The notes under the pieces were generated by a model. It was given only the letters and a program-made list of their open reading frames with translations. It searched no databases and had not been told where the DNA came from. Of a DNA stretch of 64,000 nucleotides, positions 34,698 to 43,050 are shown piece after piece. Source of the DNA: Phytopseudomonas flavescens (lineage in GTDB: Bacteria; Pseudomonadota; Gammaproteobacteria; Pseudomonadales; Pseudomonadaceae); assembly GCF_900100535.1 (NCBI RefSeq), contig NZ_FNDG01000002.1, positions 186,001 to 250,000 on the forward strand. The letters run 5' to 3'. The first letter of the stretch is position 1, and every line of letters starts with the position of its first letter. A program made the translations under genes and the position numbers.

Positions 34698-35862
34698 CAT
34701 TCTCAAACTCGCCACGCTGCTGACCGCAGCCGGTGCATTGCCTTTGCTCAGCAGCTTGCAGGCGCGGGCAGCCAGCGAGCCCGACGCGCCGGTGCGCATC
34801 GGCTACCTGCCGATCACCGACGCCACGCCGCTGCTGGTGGCGCACAACAATGGCCTGTTCGAGGCCGAAGGCATAAAGTCCGAGCGCCCGGTGCTGCTGC
34901 GTAGCTGGGCTCAGGTGATCGAGGCGTTCATCTCCGGCCAGGTGAACGTCATTCACCTGTTGTCGCCGATGACCGTCTGGGCGCGATACGGCAGCAAGGT
35001 GCCGGCCAAGGTGGTGGCCTGGAACCATGTCGGCGGCTCGGGCCTGACCGTGGCGCCGGACATCACCGATGTCAAACAGCTCGGCGGCAAGACCGTGGCC
35101 ATCCCGTTCTGGTATTCGATCCATAACGTGGTGGTGCAACAGCTGCTGCGGGACGCCGGCCTGACGGCGGTGAGCAAGGCGACCACCGCCAGCCTTGCCG
35201 CCAATGAGGTCAACCTGATCGTGCTGGCGCCTTCGGACATGCCACCGGCCCTGGCCAGCAAGCGCATCGCTGGCTACATCGTCGCCGAGCCGTTCAACGC
35301 CCTGGCGGAAAACCTCAAGGTTGGCCGTATCCAGCGCTTCACGGGTGACGTATGGCGCAACCACGCTTGCTGCGTGGTGTTCATGCACGAACACGACCTG
35401 AACAACCGGCCGGAGTGGTCGCAGAAGGTCGTGAACGCCATCGTCAACGCGCAGTTGTGGACCCGTGACCACCGCGAAGAGGCCGCGCAGTTGCTGTCCA
35501 AGGAGGGCAGCAATCGCTACACGCCGCACACCCCGCAAGTGCTCAAGCAGGTCCTGGCCCCCGCGGCCAGCGAGCGTGAAGCCTACCTGGCCAGCGGCGC
35601 GATCCAGCACGGTGACTGGGCTGACAAGCGTATCGACTTCCAGCCCTATCCGTTCCCCAGCTACACCGAGGAGCTGGTTCGTCGCCTGAAGGACACCCTG
35701 ATCGAGGGCAATAATGGCTTTCTCGCCAACCTCGACCCGGCGGCCACCGCCCGGGATCTGGTCGATGATCGATTCGTACGCACGGCCATCGAAGCGGTTG
35801 GCGGCCTCAAGGCATTCGGCGCACCGGACAGCTTCGAGCGGGTCGAGGAGATTACCGTTTGA
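34663..35862 (+). CDS. Tat-exported ABC substrate-binding protein (SsuA/NitT type)
   Basis: Binding protein of 399 aa with a twin-arginine signal (SRRDILKLATLLTAAGALPL). The fold shows VRIGYLPITDATPLLVAHNN, AFISGQVNVIHLLSPMTVWA, KTVAIPFWYSIHNVVVQQLL and an unusually long C-terminal extension (YPFPSYTEELVRRLKDTLIE). ATG 34663 has CAGGAG eight bases upstream and lies inside the end of the ATPase gene. Tat export suggests folding, perhaps with a cofactor, before secretion. The ligand is likely an organic sulfur compound, from context. Confidence 0.88.
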   Translation: MCLDDPTHSRRDILKLATLLTAAGALPLLSSLQARAASEPDAPVRIGYLPITDATPLLVAHNNGLFEAEGIKSERPVLLRSWAQVIEAFISGQVNVIHLLSPMTVWARYGSKVPAKVVAWNHVGGSGLTVAPDITDVKQLGGKTVAIPFWYSIHNVVVQQLLRDAGLTAVSKATTASLAANEVNLIVLAPSDMPPALASKRIAGYIVAEPFNALAENLKVGRIQRFTGDVWRNHACCVVFMHEHDLNNRPEWSQKVVNAIVNAQLWTRDHREEAAQLLSKEGSNRYTPHTPQVLKQVLAPAASEREAYLASGAIQHGDWADKRIDFQPYPFPSYTEELVRRLKDTLIEGNNGFLANLDPAATARDLVDDRFVRTAIEAVGGLKAFGAPDSFERVEEITV

Positions 35863-36629
35863 TCAACCTGCTACGTATACACGCCGGGCCCTGGGGGCTT
35901 GGCGTGCTTGGATTGCTGAGCCTGTTCGGTCTGTGGTGGCTGGCGCTGGCGTTGTTCAGCAGTGGCGAGGGCCTGGCAGCACTGTTCACGCCCCAGGCCA
36001 CCCTGGCCAGCCTGATCGACTTGTTGCAACGGCCGGAGCTTGTCGAGCACGTGCTGGTGAGCCTCAAGCGTATCGTCATCGGTCTCGGCCTTGCCTTGCT
36101 GATCGGCGTTCCGCTGGGCTTGCTGGTGGGTAGCCTGCGCCATCTGGAATGGGCGACCACGCCGGCATTCCAGTTCCTGCGCATGATCTCGCCACTGTCG
36201 TGGATGCCCATCGCGGTGATGCTGATGGGGGTGGGCGACCAGCCGATCTACTTCCTGCTGGCCTTCGCTGCCGTCTGGCCGATCCTGCTCAATACCGCCG
36301 CCGGCGTGAAACAGCTCGACAGCCGCTGGCTGCAGCTGGCACGCAGCCTCAGCGCCACGCGCCGGGAAACCCTGCTGCGGGTGATCCTGCCCGGCATCGT
36401 CGGCCATGTGCTGACCGGCGTGCGCCTGGCCATCGGCATTCTCTGGATCGTGCTGGTGCCCTGCGAGATGCTCGGCGTCAGTGCCGGGCTGGGCTATTAC
36501 ATCCTCGACACCCGCGACCGCCTGGCCTACTCGGAACTGATGGCCATGGTGCTGTTGATCGGCGTGCTGGGCTTTCTGCTCGATGCCGCCGCGCGCTGGT
36601 TGCATGGGCGCTGGAGCCATGCAGGCTGA
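35859..36629 (+). CDS. ABC transporter permease (SsuC/TauC type)
   Basis: Inner-membrane permease of 256 aa with about six helices. The coupling-loop motif is around LARSLSATRRETLLRVILPG. It also has GLGLALLIGVPLGLLVGSLR, MISPLSWMPIAVMLMGVGD and GILWIVLVPCEMLGVSAGLG. The TTG start overlaps the binding-protein stop by 4 nt. It completes the ATPase, binding protein and permease set of this operon. Nothing follows for 160 bp, where an AT-rich promoter for the sigma54 activator begins. Confidence 0.9.
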   Translation: MINLLRIHAGPWGLGVLGLLSLFGLWWLALALFSSGEGLAALFTPQATLASLIDLLQRPELVEHVLVSLKRIVIGLGLALLIGVPLGLLVGSLRHLEWATTPAFQFLRMISPLSWMPIAVMLMGVGDQPIYFLLAFAAVWPILLNTAAGVKQLDSRWLQLARSLSATRRETLLRVILPGIVGHVLTGVRLAIGILWIVLVPCEMLGVSAGLGYYILDTRDRLAYSELMAMVLLIGVLGFLLDAAARWLHGRWSHAG

Positions 36630-36789
36630 TAGGGGTCGATGGATGCTCTGGAGCGCGGTTCTGAAGCCTGTTGGAATAAAAACAGAGCTGTTTCAGGGTT
36701 ATTAGGATATAAAAATATATTATTTATTGTTATAAGCAGCCGATCGGTATCGTGCTTTTAAACCAGAACGAACTGCCCAGAGTCTGCGG

Positions 36790-37866
36790 ATGAAAAGCCT
36801 TGCCGAGAATCAATCTGCCGTACTGACGCTCCCGGGAGGGGATGATCAGCCTCTGTCCATCCGCGCCAAGGCGCTGGTGTTCAACGACCCGCGCTCGCGG
36901 GAGCTGCTCGACTACCTGCAGCGCCTGGGCCCGGCCGACGTTCCTGTGCTGATCCATGGTGAGACAGGCACCGGCAAGGAACTGGTGGCTCGGCATCTGC
37001 ACCGCACCAGCGGGCGAAAGGGTCATTTCGTTGCGGTGAACTGCGGGGCGATCAACGAGAGCCTCGCCGAGAGCGAGCTGTTCGGCCATGAGGCCGGAGC
37101 CTTTTCCGGGGCCACCGGGCGGCGCATCGGCTGGTTCGAAGAAGCGGACGGCGGCACGCTGTTCCTCGACGAAATCGGTGATCTGCCGCTGCCTTTGCAG
37201 GTGAAATTGCTGCGGGCGCTGCAGGAGCAGGAAATCGTTCGTGTCGGTTCACGCAAGCCGATCAAGGTGGACATACGCCTGGTTACCGCCACCAACGTGA
37301 ACCTGGAGCAGGCTGTCGAAGCCGAGAACTTCCGGCTCGACCTGTTTTACCGAATCAACGTGGCACGGGTGGATGTCCTGCCGTTGCGCGACCGTCCTCT
37401 CGATGTGTTGCCACTGGCCGAGCATTTCCGTGATCGTTACTGCCAGCGGATGAAGATCGCACCGCCGATGTTTTCAGAAGCAGCGGTCACTGCGCTGCTC
37501 GACTACGCCTGGCCCGGCAATATCCGCGAACTGGAGAATATCGTGCACCTGGCACTGCTGGTGGCCACGGGTAAGGTCATCCGCCCGGAAGACCTCAAGT
37601 TCTCCGGTGGCGGGTTGGCTGCTTCGCGCCAGTCGAGTGCCGGCAGCGGCGTACCGCGCTTGCCCCAGGAAGTGATCCGCGAGCAGATGCAGCGTCTGTT
37701 CGAGGTGCCGGGCGAGTCGCTGTTCAAGGATCTGGAAGAGTTGCTGGTGCGCGAAGCCTACACCTGGTCCAGCTACAACCAGGTGCGCAGCGCCGCATTG
37801 CTGGGCATTACCCGTAACGCCATGCGCACGCTGCTGGTCAACCATGGGTTACTCAAGGGGCGCTGA
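36790..37866 (+). CDS. Stand-alone sigma54-dependent activator, SfnR type
   Basis: Enhancer-binding protein of 358 aa with no receiver or sensor domain. The AAA+ domain has Walker A GETGTGKE (residues 57-64), a GAFSGA loop (103-108) where most family members have GAFTGA, Walker B GGTLFLDE (121-128), and [20 protein letters not shown]. The C-terminal Fis-type HTH is [22 protein letters not shown]. SfnR of P. putida activates dimethylsulfone and related sulfur genes under sulfate limitation. Lack of an input domain means control by its own expression. It is the likely activator of five sigma54 promoters in this window. Confidence 0.88.
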   Translation: MKSLAENQSAVLTLPGGDDQPLSIRAKALVFNDPRSRELLDYLQRLGPADVPVLIHGETGTGKELVARHLHRTSGRKGHFVAVNCGAINESLAESELFGHEAGAFSGATGRRIGWFEEADGGTLFLDEIGDLPLPLQVKLLRALQEQEIVRVGSRKPIKVDIRLVTATNVNLEQAVEAENFRLDLFYRINVARVDVLPLRDRPLDVLPLAEHFRDRYCQRMKIAPPMFSEAAVTALLDYAWPGNIRELENIVHLALLVATGKVIRPEDLKFSGGGLAASRQSSAGSGVPRLPQEVIREQMQRLFEVPGESLFKDLEELLVREAYTWSSYNQVRSAALLGITRNAMRTLLVNHGLLKGR

Positions 37867-37879
37867 ACGGCGCCCCTTT
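37855..37879. terminator. Hairpin terminator overlapping the activator stop codon
   Basis: AAGGGGCGC-TGAACG-GCGCCCCTT (37855-37878) followed by T. The activator's TGA stop lies in the loop. The convergent minus-strand monooxygenase operon ends at 37879, so the hairpin can serve both strands. Confidence 0.7.
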
Positions 37880-39012
37880 CAGAGCTGTACAGGTGCCCCC
37901 TGCCAGCCGGGCAGGCGCTTCAGGCGCGGTAGCAGTTCACTGCCCAGGTGCAGGGCTTCTTCCAGGTGCGGGTAGCCGGAGAGGGTGAAGCTGCTGACGC
38001 CCAGCTTGCGATACTCGTCGAGGCGCTCCACCACCTCCTCGTAACTGCCGACCAGTGCAGTACCTGCGCCGCCCCTGACCAGACCGACGCCCGCCCAGAG
38101 ATTGGGCGAGACTTCCAGTTCCCGAGCGCCGAGCTGGCGGCCTCTATGCAGCTCGTTCTGCCGTGACTGGCCCACCGATTCGTAGGTGTCGAATTGCTGC
38201 TGCGCCTGCTCGATGGCGTTTCGGGGGATTTCCTTGAGCAGCCCCTCGACCTTCGCCCAGGCCTGTTCGCTGCTGGGAGCAGTGAATATGTGCATGCGCA
38301 GGCCGAAGCGCAGCTCACGCCCGACCTTGCCTGCCTGCGCCCGCATCTGCCCGATGCGTTCCTGAATCATGGCTGGCGGTTCGCCCCACATCAGGTAGAC
38401 ATGGGCCTGGCTGGCGGCCACCCGTTGCGCGGCGGCGGAGGCACCACCGAAGTAGAGTGCCGGCAGCGGGCCGTCAGGTGTTTCCAGTTCCAGGGGGCCG
38501 GTACGGTAGTGGCTGCCTTGATGGTGACGTCCCTCACCAGCCCAGAGAGCCTGAAACAGCTGGAGAAATTCCTCGGTACGCGCATAGCGCTCGTCATGCT
38601 CGAGAAAATCGCCCAGAGCACGCTGCTCGAAACGACTGGAGCCGGTGACGATGTGCAGGGCCAGACGGTCGCCGCAGATATGCTGCAGCGTCGCGGCCTT
38701 GTGCAGGGTATAGGCGGGCAGCTCGGCACCTGGCCGCACGGTCAGCAGGAAACGCAGAGTCTGGACTTCCTGAGCGAGTACCGACGCGATCAGCCAGGGA
38801 TCCTCGAAGCCACTGGCGGTGGGGATCATGATCGCGTCGAAGGCGCTCAGTTGTGCTGCGCGAACGATCTGCCTCAAATAGTCCAGGGTTGGCGCCCGGT
38901 CGCCCTGCTGGAACAGTGCGGCACGCGGCAAACCACTACTGGTCAGGTGGTGGCCATCGCCATTGGTGGGCAGAAACCAGTTCACTTCGACAGCGCAGGG
39001 TGGGTTCAGCAC
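37879..39012 (-). CDS. SsuD-like FMNH2-dependent monooxygenase (LLM family)
   Basis: Flavin monooxygenase of 377 aa of the alkanesulfonate group: VEVNWFLPTNGDGHHLTSSG at the N-terminus, AFDAIMIPTASGFEDPWLIA, LRFLLTVRPGAELPAYTLHK, DRLALHIVTGSSRFEQRALG and HDERYARTEEFLQLF. This scaffold oxidises sulfonates to aldehyde and sulfite with reduced FMN. It is the last gene of the minus-strand operon; its GTG start overlaps the previous stop by 7 nt. The exact substrate is unknown, and it differs from SsuD in the substrate loops. Confidence 0.88.
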   Translation of the reverse strand: MLNPPCAVEVNWFLPTNGDGHHLTSSGLPRAALFQQGDRAPTLDYLRQIVRAAQLSAFDAIMIPTASGFEDPWLIASVLAQEVQTLRFLLTVRPGAELPAYTLHKAATLQHICGDRLALHIVTGSSRFEQRALGDFLEHDERYARTEEFLQLFQALWAGEGRHHQGSHYRTGPLELETPDGPLPALYFGGASAAAQRVAASQAHVYLMWGEPPAMIQERIGQMRAQAGKVGRELRFGLRMHIFTAPSSEQAWAKVEGLLKEIPRNAIEQAQQQFDTYESVGQSRQNELHRGRQLGARELEVSPNLWAGVGLVRGGAGTALVGSYEEVVERLDEYRKLGVSSFTLSGYPHLEEALHLGSELLPRLKRLPGWQGAPVQL

Positions 39013-40022
39013 GCAGTGGATTCTCCCATTTCGATACCCCTGGCCTGCAGGCGCGGCAGCACTTGTTCACCCAGGCGCAAGATCTCGTGCACCGATGGCC
39101 AGGATTCGAGCAGTAGGTGACCGATGCCCAGGGCATGCAGCTCTTCGAGCCTGGCGACTACCTGGTCGATGCTGCCGACCAGCAGCGCTGGCAGGCTCGC
39201 AACCGGCTGCCAGATGTTCGGGTAAAGCTCGAAACGCCTGACTGCATTGGCAGTCAGGCCGATCACCCGGGCGTCACCGTAGCCGGCGGTAGCCAGTGGG
39301 CAGCCCGACTGTCGCTCGAGCCAGGCCGATGCCTCCAGCCAGGCCTGCTCGGCATCGTCACGGACGATCAACCCCAGTCGGGTCGCGAAACCGAGTGAGC
39401 GCGACTGTTGGACGGCGGCGTCACCCAGCCGCTGCAGGTTGGCAGACAGGCGCTGAGGATGGTCGGCCTGCAGCAGGCATTGGCCGGCATGACTGGCGAT
39501 CAGCTGGGGGCTGAGGGTGTCATCCAGCAGCAGTGGAGGAGGCGCTATGTCACGACGGGCCAGGCCGGCATTTTCCAGCTGAAAGTAGCGCCCGGAGAAA
39601 TCCAGTGGCTCGCTGTTCGGCCTCAACAGGTGACTGAGGATGTGCAGGTACTCGCCGATGCGTTCGTTGCGCTGATCGCGGTTGAGCAATTCACCGAAGG
39701 TGCGCCGCACGCTGTTCTGCTCACTGTCAGGCAGGTGCAAGCGCAGGCGACCATGGCTGATGGACTGCAGGCTCTGGGCGGCTGCCGCGAGGGCGGCAGG
39801 CAACATCACTTCAGTGGACAGGCTGGTGGTCAGCTTCAGCCGTGAGGTATGCGCGCAGAGTGCCGCCGCCACGGTGAAACTCTCCGGGTATCCGGGCCCG
39901 CTGGGGATGAACAGGCCATCGAGCCCGGCGTATTCGGCGGCCTGGGCGACCTGAATCCAGGCACCGACGCCGCTGGAGGCGTTGGGTATAGCCGGGAGTT
40001 TCCAGCTGATCGAAAGGCTCAT
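39006..40022 (-). CDS. LLM-class flavin monooxygenase (SsuD-related)
   Basis: Protein of 338 aa with the (beta/alpha)8 LLM fold: AQAAEYAGLDGLFIPSGPGY, LKLTTSLSTEVMLPAALAAA, RLRLHLPDSEQNSVRRTFGE and NERIGEYLHILSHLL. It is distant from SsuD, lacking the usual HHxxSSG and VTGSS segments, so a different or altered substrate pocket is likely. Shine-Dalgarno CGGAG lies before ATG 40022. It lies 21 bp after the preceding LLM gene and overlaps the following one. Confidence 0.83.
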   Translation of the reverse strand: MSLSISWKLPAIPNASSGVGAWIQVAQAAEYAGLDGLFIPSGPGYPESFTVAAALCAHTSRLKLTTSLSTEVMLPAALAAAAQSLQSISHGRLRLHLPDSEQNSVRRTFGELLNRDQRNERIGEYLHILSHLLRPNSEPLDFSGRYFQLENAGLARRDIAPPPLLLDDTLSPQLIASHAGQCLLQADHPQRLSANLQRLGDAAVQQSRSLGFATRLGLIVRDDAEQAWLEASAWLERQSGCPLATAGYGDARVIGLTANAVRRFELYPNIWQPVASLPALLVGSIDQVVARLEELHALGIGHLLLESWPSVHEILRLGEQVLPRLQARGIEMGESTAC

Positions 40023-40043
40023 GGTGCGGGCTCCGAAGGGCGT

Positions 40044-41087
40044 TCATTCCTGCGCGATGCGAGCCCGAACGGCGGCCTTGTCGGCATTGGCAGGCGTCCA
40101 GCCGAGCGCAGGAGCGATGTCCCGGGCGATACTTTCCAGGCGGCGCAAAACCTGTGCCTGGGTCGAACTTTCCGATTGTACAACTGCTATGAAATAGTCG
40201 GCATAGGGTAGCAAGGAGGGATCGCCACGCAGGCTGCGGATGATCTCCTCGGGATGGCCATGGTGGACGTTGAGCAGTTGCAGGTGTTGCTCGAGGTTCG
40301 CGGCTTCATCGATCAGCCCTTCACGAATCAGCCTTGGCACATGCAACTCGATATCGGCTGCCAGCTCGGCCTGGGCACTCTGGCGATCGGCTGCCGGAAA
40401 TACCGCGCGAACCACGCCGATGCGAGGCGCACGATGGTTGTGTTGCCAGGCGTTCAGGTAGGCATCGGCCAATGGTTTCTGCACGGTCAGTGGATCGTGG
40501 GTGGCGGTGCCGAGCAGCAGGCCGTTGCCTTGCTGCGCTGCATGCACCGCACCTTGCGGGCTGCCGTGGGAGTGCCAGAGACGCTGACTCAGCGCTTCGC
40601 CCGGTGGCTGCAGGCTGGCGCTACCTGCCAGCGGCGTTCCCGCGAGGGCCTGTTGCAACTGCTGTATGCCTTGCTGGAAATCGTCCTGACGACGATCCGG
40701 ATCACGGCCAAAGGCCTCGAATACGCCCAGATTTGCACCGCCGCTGCCGAGGCCCAACTGCACGCGGCCTTCGCTCAACTGGTCGAGAACCGCGGCATCT
40801 TCTGCCAGACGCAGGGTGTCTTCCAGCGGCAGGACGATGACACCGGTGCCCAGCTCTATATGACGAGTGCGGGCCGCTATTGCCGATAGCAGCACCAGTG
40901 GCGAGGGCAATTGCCCGAAACCGCCGCTCAGGTGGTGCTGAGCGATCCAGCCGCCATCGAAGCCAAGGGCTTCTGCCACCTCGAACTGTTCGATCAGGTC
41001 GCGATAGGCCTGACGCGGATCGGTGCCAAAGGCGTGGGTGAGAAAGCCGAGTTTGAAAGGGCGTTGCTGGCGAGCGGGCGAGGTCAT
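40044..41087 (-). CDS. Luciferase-like (LLM) flavin monooxygenase
   Basis: Protein of 347 aa of the bacterial-luciferase group: RPFKLGFLTHAFGTDPRQAY, ALGFDGGWIAQHHLSGGFGQ, LPSPLVLLSAIAARTRHIEL, GTGVIVLPLEDTLRLAEDAA and GRVQLGLGSGGANLGVFEAF. It ends with a conserved-looking SIARDIAPALGW shared with its upstream neighbour, so the two are tandem paralogues. It overlaps that neighbour by 4 nt (ATGA). Oxidation of a sulfur compound with FMNH2 and oxygen is inferred from context. Confidence 0.87.
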   Translation of the reverse strand: MTSPARQQRPFKLGFLTHAFGTDPRQAYRDLIEQFEVAEALGFDGGWIAQHHLSGGFGQLPSPLVLLSAIAARTRHIELGTGVIVLPLEDTLRLAEDAAVLDQLSEGRVQLGLGSGGANLGVFEAFGRDPDRRQDDFQQGIQQLQQALAGTPLAGSASLQPPGEALSQRLWHSHGSPQGAVHAAQQGNGLLLGTATHDPLTVQKPLADAYLNAWQHNHRAPRIGVVRAVFPAADRQSAQAELAADIELHVPRLIREGLIDEAANLEQHLQLLNVHHGHPEEIIRSLRGDPSLLPYADYFIAVVQSESSTQAQVLRRLESIARDIAPALGWTPANADKAAVRARIAQE

Positions 41088-42100
41088 GACAGAGCGGCCT
41101 TGTGCAAGGAGTGAGTGGAAACAGCGCGTTTCCAGCCCAGCGCCGGGGCGATTTCGCGCGCGATCAATGCGAGGTGGCGAATCGCTTCGTCGAGGCGTGT
41201 CGAACTGGTTTGCACCTGTACGACCAGATGATCGCCCGCGCCCAGTCGTGGCCCCTGTGACAGGCGGCTGATGATGCCGGCGCTGCTGCCATGGAGGATA
41301 TCCAGGCGTTCCAGCACGGCAGCGAAACCGTCGGCTCCGCCACTGTCGTAGGAGCCGATACTTTGCTTACCGCGGATATAGGCATGAATGTCCCGGTTCA
41401 GGGTGGAGGCCGGATCATTGGCATCGGCACCGGGGAACACGGCACGAACGAGCGCGACCCGTGAGCGCTGGTTTCCGTGGCTCCATGCATTTCGATAACG
41501 CTCGATCAGGGCCGTATTGGCGGCTGCGGGCAGATTGGGATTGGGTGCCACGATCAAGCCGTTGCCGCGCAGGGCTACCTGCTCGACACGGGAAGTGGCT
41601 TCCCAGGTGCGTTGCGCCAGGCCATGGGCCGGCGGGTTCAGGGCCTGGCCGTTGGCGTTCAGTTGCGCGCCGCTGATAAAGCACTGCAACTGCTCGATAC
41701 GTGTGTCGTATTCGTCATGGCGGCGGCCGATGTCCTGGCCAAAGCTGCTGAAACTATCTGGATCGAAACCGGCACCAAGGCCCAGCTGCAAGCGGCCGTC
41801 GGCGAGCAGATCGAGCACGGCAGCGTCTTCCGCCAGGCGCAGCGCGGGTTCATGAGGCAGCACGATGATGCCGGTTGCCAGGCCGATGCGTCGCGTCCGC
41901 TGAGCTGCTGCGGCCAACAGTGGCAAGGGCGAGGGCAGGCGGCCGCTCTCGCAGCCGAGATGGTGCTGGGCGACCCAGCCGGTGTCGAAACCGAGCGCCT
42001 CGGCCACGCTGAACAACTCCAGGGCGTCCTGGTACACCTGCGGTGTGAAGTACGGGCTGTAGACACGGTTCAGGAAACCCAGCCGGAAGGTTTCGCTCAT
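41084..42100 (-). CDS. Luciferase-like (LLM) flavin monooxygenase, tandem paralogue
   Basis: Protein of 338 aa: FRLGFLNRVYSPYFTPQVYQ, ALGFDTGWVAQHHLGCESGR, LPSPLPLLAAAAQRTRRIGL, ATGIIVLPHEPALRLAEDAA and GRLQLGLGAGFDPDSFSSFG, ending LIAREIAPALGWKRA. It aligns along its length with the next gene downstream. ATG 42100 overlaps the SurE-like stop by 4 nt; upstream in-frame codons run into that gene and are ignored. It is part of a fully coupled operon. Confidence 0.88.
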   Translation of the reverse strand: MSETFRLGFLNRVYSPYFTPQVYQDALELFSVAEALGFDTGWVAQHHLGCESGRLPSPLPLLAAAAQRTRRIGLATGIIVLPHEPALRLAEDAAVLDLLADGRLQLGLGAGFDPDSFSSFGQDIGRRHDEYDTRIEQLQCFISGAQLNANGQALNPPAHGLAQRTWEATSRVEQVALRGNGLIVAPNPNLPAAANTALIERYRNAWSHGNQRSRVALVRAVFPGADANDPASTLNRDIHAYIRGKQSIGSYDSGGADGFAAVLERLDILHGSSAGIISRLSQGPRLGAGDHLVVQVQTSSTRLDEAIRHLALIAREIAPALGWKRAVSTHSLHKAALS

Positions 42101-43050
42101 GGCTGCCGGGTCTCCTTGGCAGTTTGCAGAGGTAGACCGAGCAGCGCTTTCGAGACAGTTGGTTGTGCGGTCTCGCCGGGCAAGCCGGTAAACGGGCTGA
42201 TGGTGATATAGCCCTTGGCCAACCACACGGCTTCGTCCTCTTGCTGAGCCTCTGTAGGCGGCGTTGCGGCCGCGAAACTGATTCCGGGCTTGCCAGCCTG
42301 GGCCTTGAACAGAGGAGCGAGGTCATCGGTATAAACGATGTCGAAGGGCACCTTGCTGCCGACGCGGGTCAGCTGGATGCCGGCGATGGCGTTCACGGGT
42401 GGCAGGTTGACGTTCAGGCCGGTGGCTGGCGGCAGCAGTGCCGCGCCAGGGGCGCGATTGCGTTCCAGGGTATCGACCAGGCGGGCGACGATTTCCGCGA
42501 CGCGAGCGGTGTCCTTCTCCTTGAGGTCGACGCTCACGGCAATGCTCGGCACGCCCTTGTGCAATGCGGTGGCCGCTGCGTTGAAGGTGCCCGAGATGGT
42601 GTTCAGGGGGCCGAGGTTATTGCCCGGATTGGGGCCGACGATAACCAGGTCGGGATTCGGCAGGATCTTTTCCAGGCCAAGCAGAACGGCCATCACCGGC
42701 GTACCGCTGATTTCGATGCGTACGTCTTTGCCCTCACACGCAGGGCTTTCGCAGCGACCGTCTTCCCAGGTGGTCAGGTAGTAGCTGTCGGGATAGACCG
42801 GATTCCGGTCGCGACCGATACGGACTTCGCGGCCATAGAAGAAGGCGCCGCCACGGGCGCTTTGCTCCCGATACGGCGCGCTGATTTTCACCGTATGGCC
42901 GCGGGCCTTGAGGGTGTCGTAAACCGCCCGCAGGTTGGGGTGATCATAGCCGTCGTCGTTGCTGAGCAGGATGTTCAGCGCGCTGGCTGGCGTGGCCCCC
43001 AGGGCCAGTGTCAGGGCGCCCGCCAGGCGCCAGGAAGTGGTGAGCTTCAT
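42097..43050 (-). CDS. Exported SurE-like 5'/3'-nucleotidase or phosphatase
   Basis: SurE-family phosphohydrolase of 317 aa. Unusually, it begins with a clean signal peptide (MKLTTSWRLAGALTLALGATPASA), so it should act in the periplasm. The metal-binding acid pair is Asp32-Asp33 (NILLSNDDGYDHPNLRAVYD); other landmarks are the Ser in EQSARGG, IVGPNPGNNLGPLNTISGTF and YITISPFTG. Cytoplasmic SurE clears nucleotides in stationary phase. Here it sits between two flavin monooxygenases, overlapping both by 4 nt, and probably cleaves a phosphate or similar ester from the imported substrate. Confidence 0.87.
   Translation of the reverse strand: MKLTTSWRLAGALTLALGATPASALNILLSNDDGYDHPNLRAVYDTLKARGHTVKISAPYREQSARGGAFFYGREVRIGRDRNPVYPDSYYLTTWEDGRCESPACEGKDVRIEISGTPVMAVLLGLEKILPNPDLVIVGPNPGNNLGPLNTISGTFNAAATALHKGVPSIAVSVDLKEKDTARVAEIVARLVDTLERNRAPGAALLPPATGLNVNLPPVNAIAGIQLTRVGSKVPFDIVYTDDLAPLFKAQAGKPGISFAAATPPTEAQQEDEAVWLAKGYITISPFTGLPGETAQPTVSKALLGLPLQTAKETRQP

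Noticed and set aside
42097-43050. Housekeeping surE of the surE-pcm-rpoS cluster
   Set aside because: The neighbours are monooxygenases, pcm and rpoS are absent, and the protein has a signal peptide.
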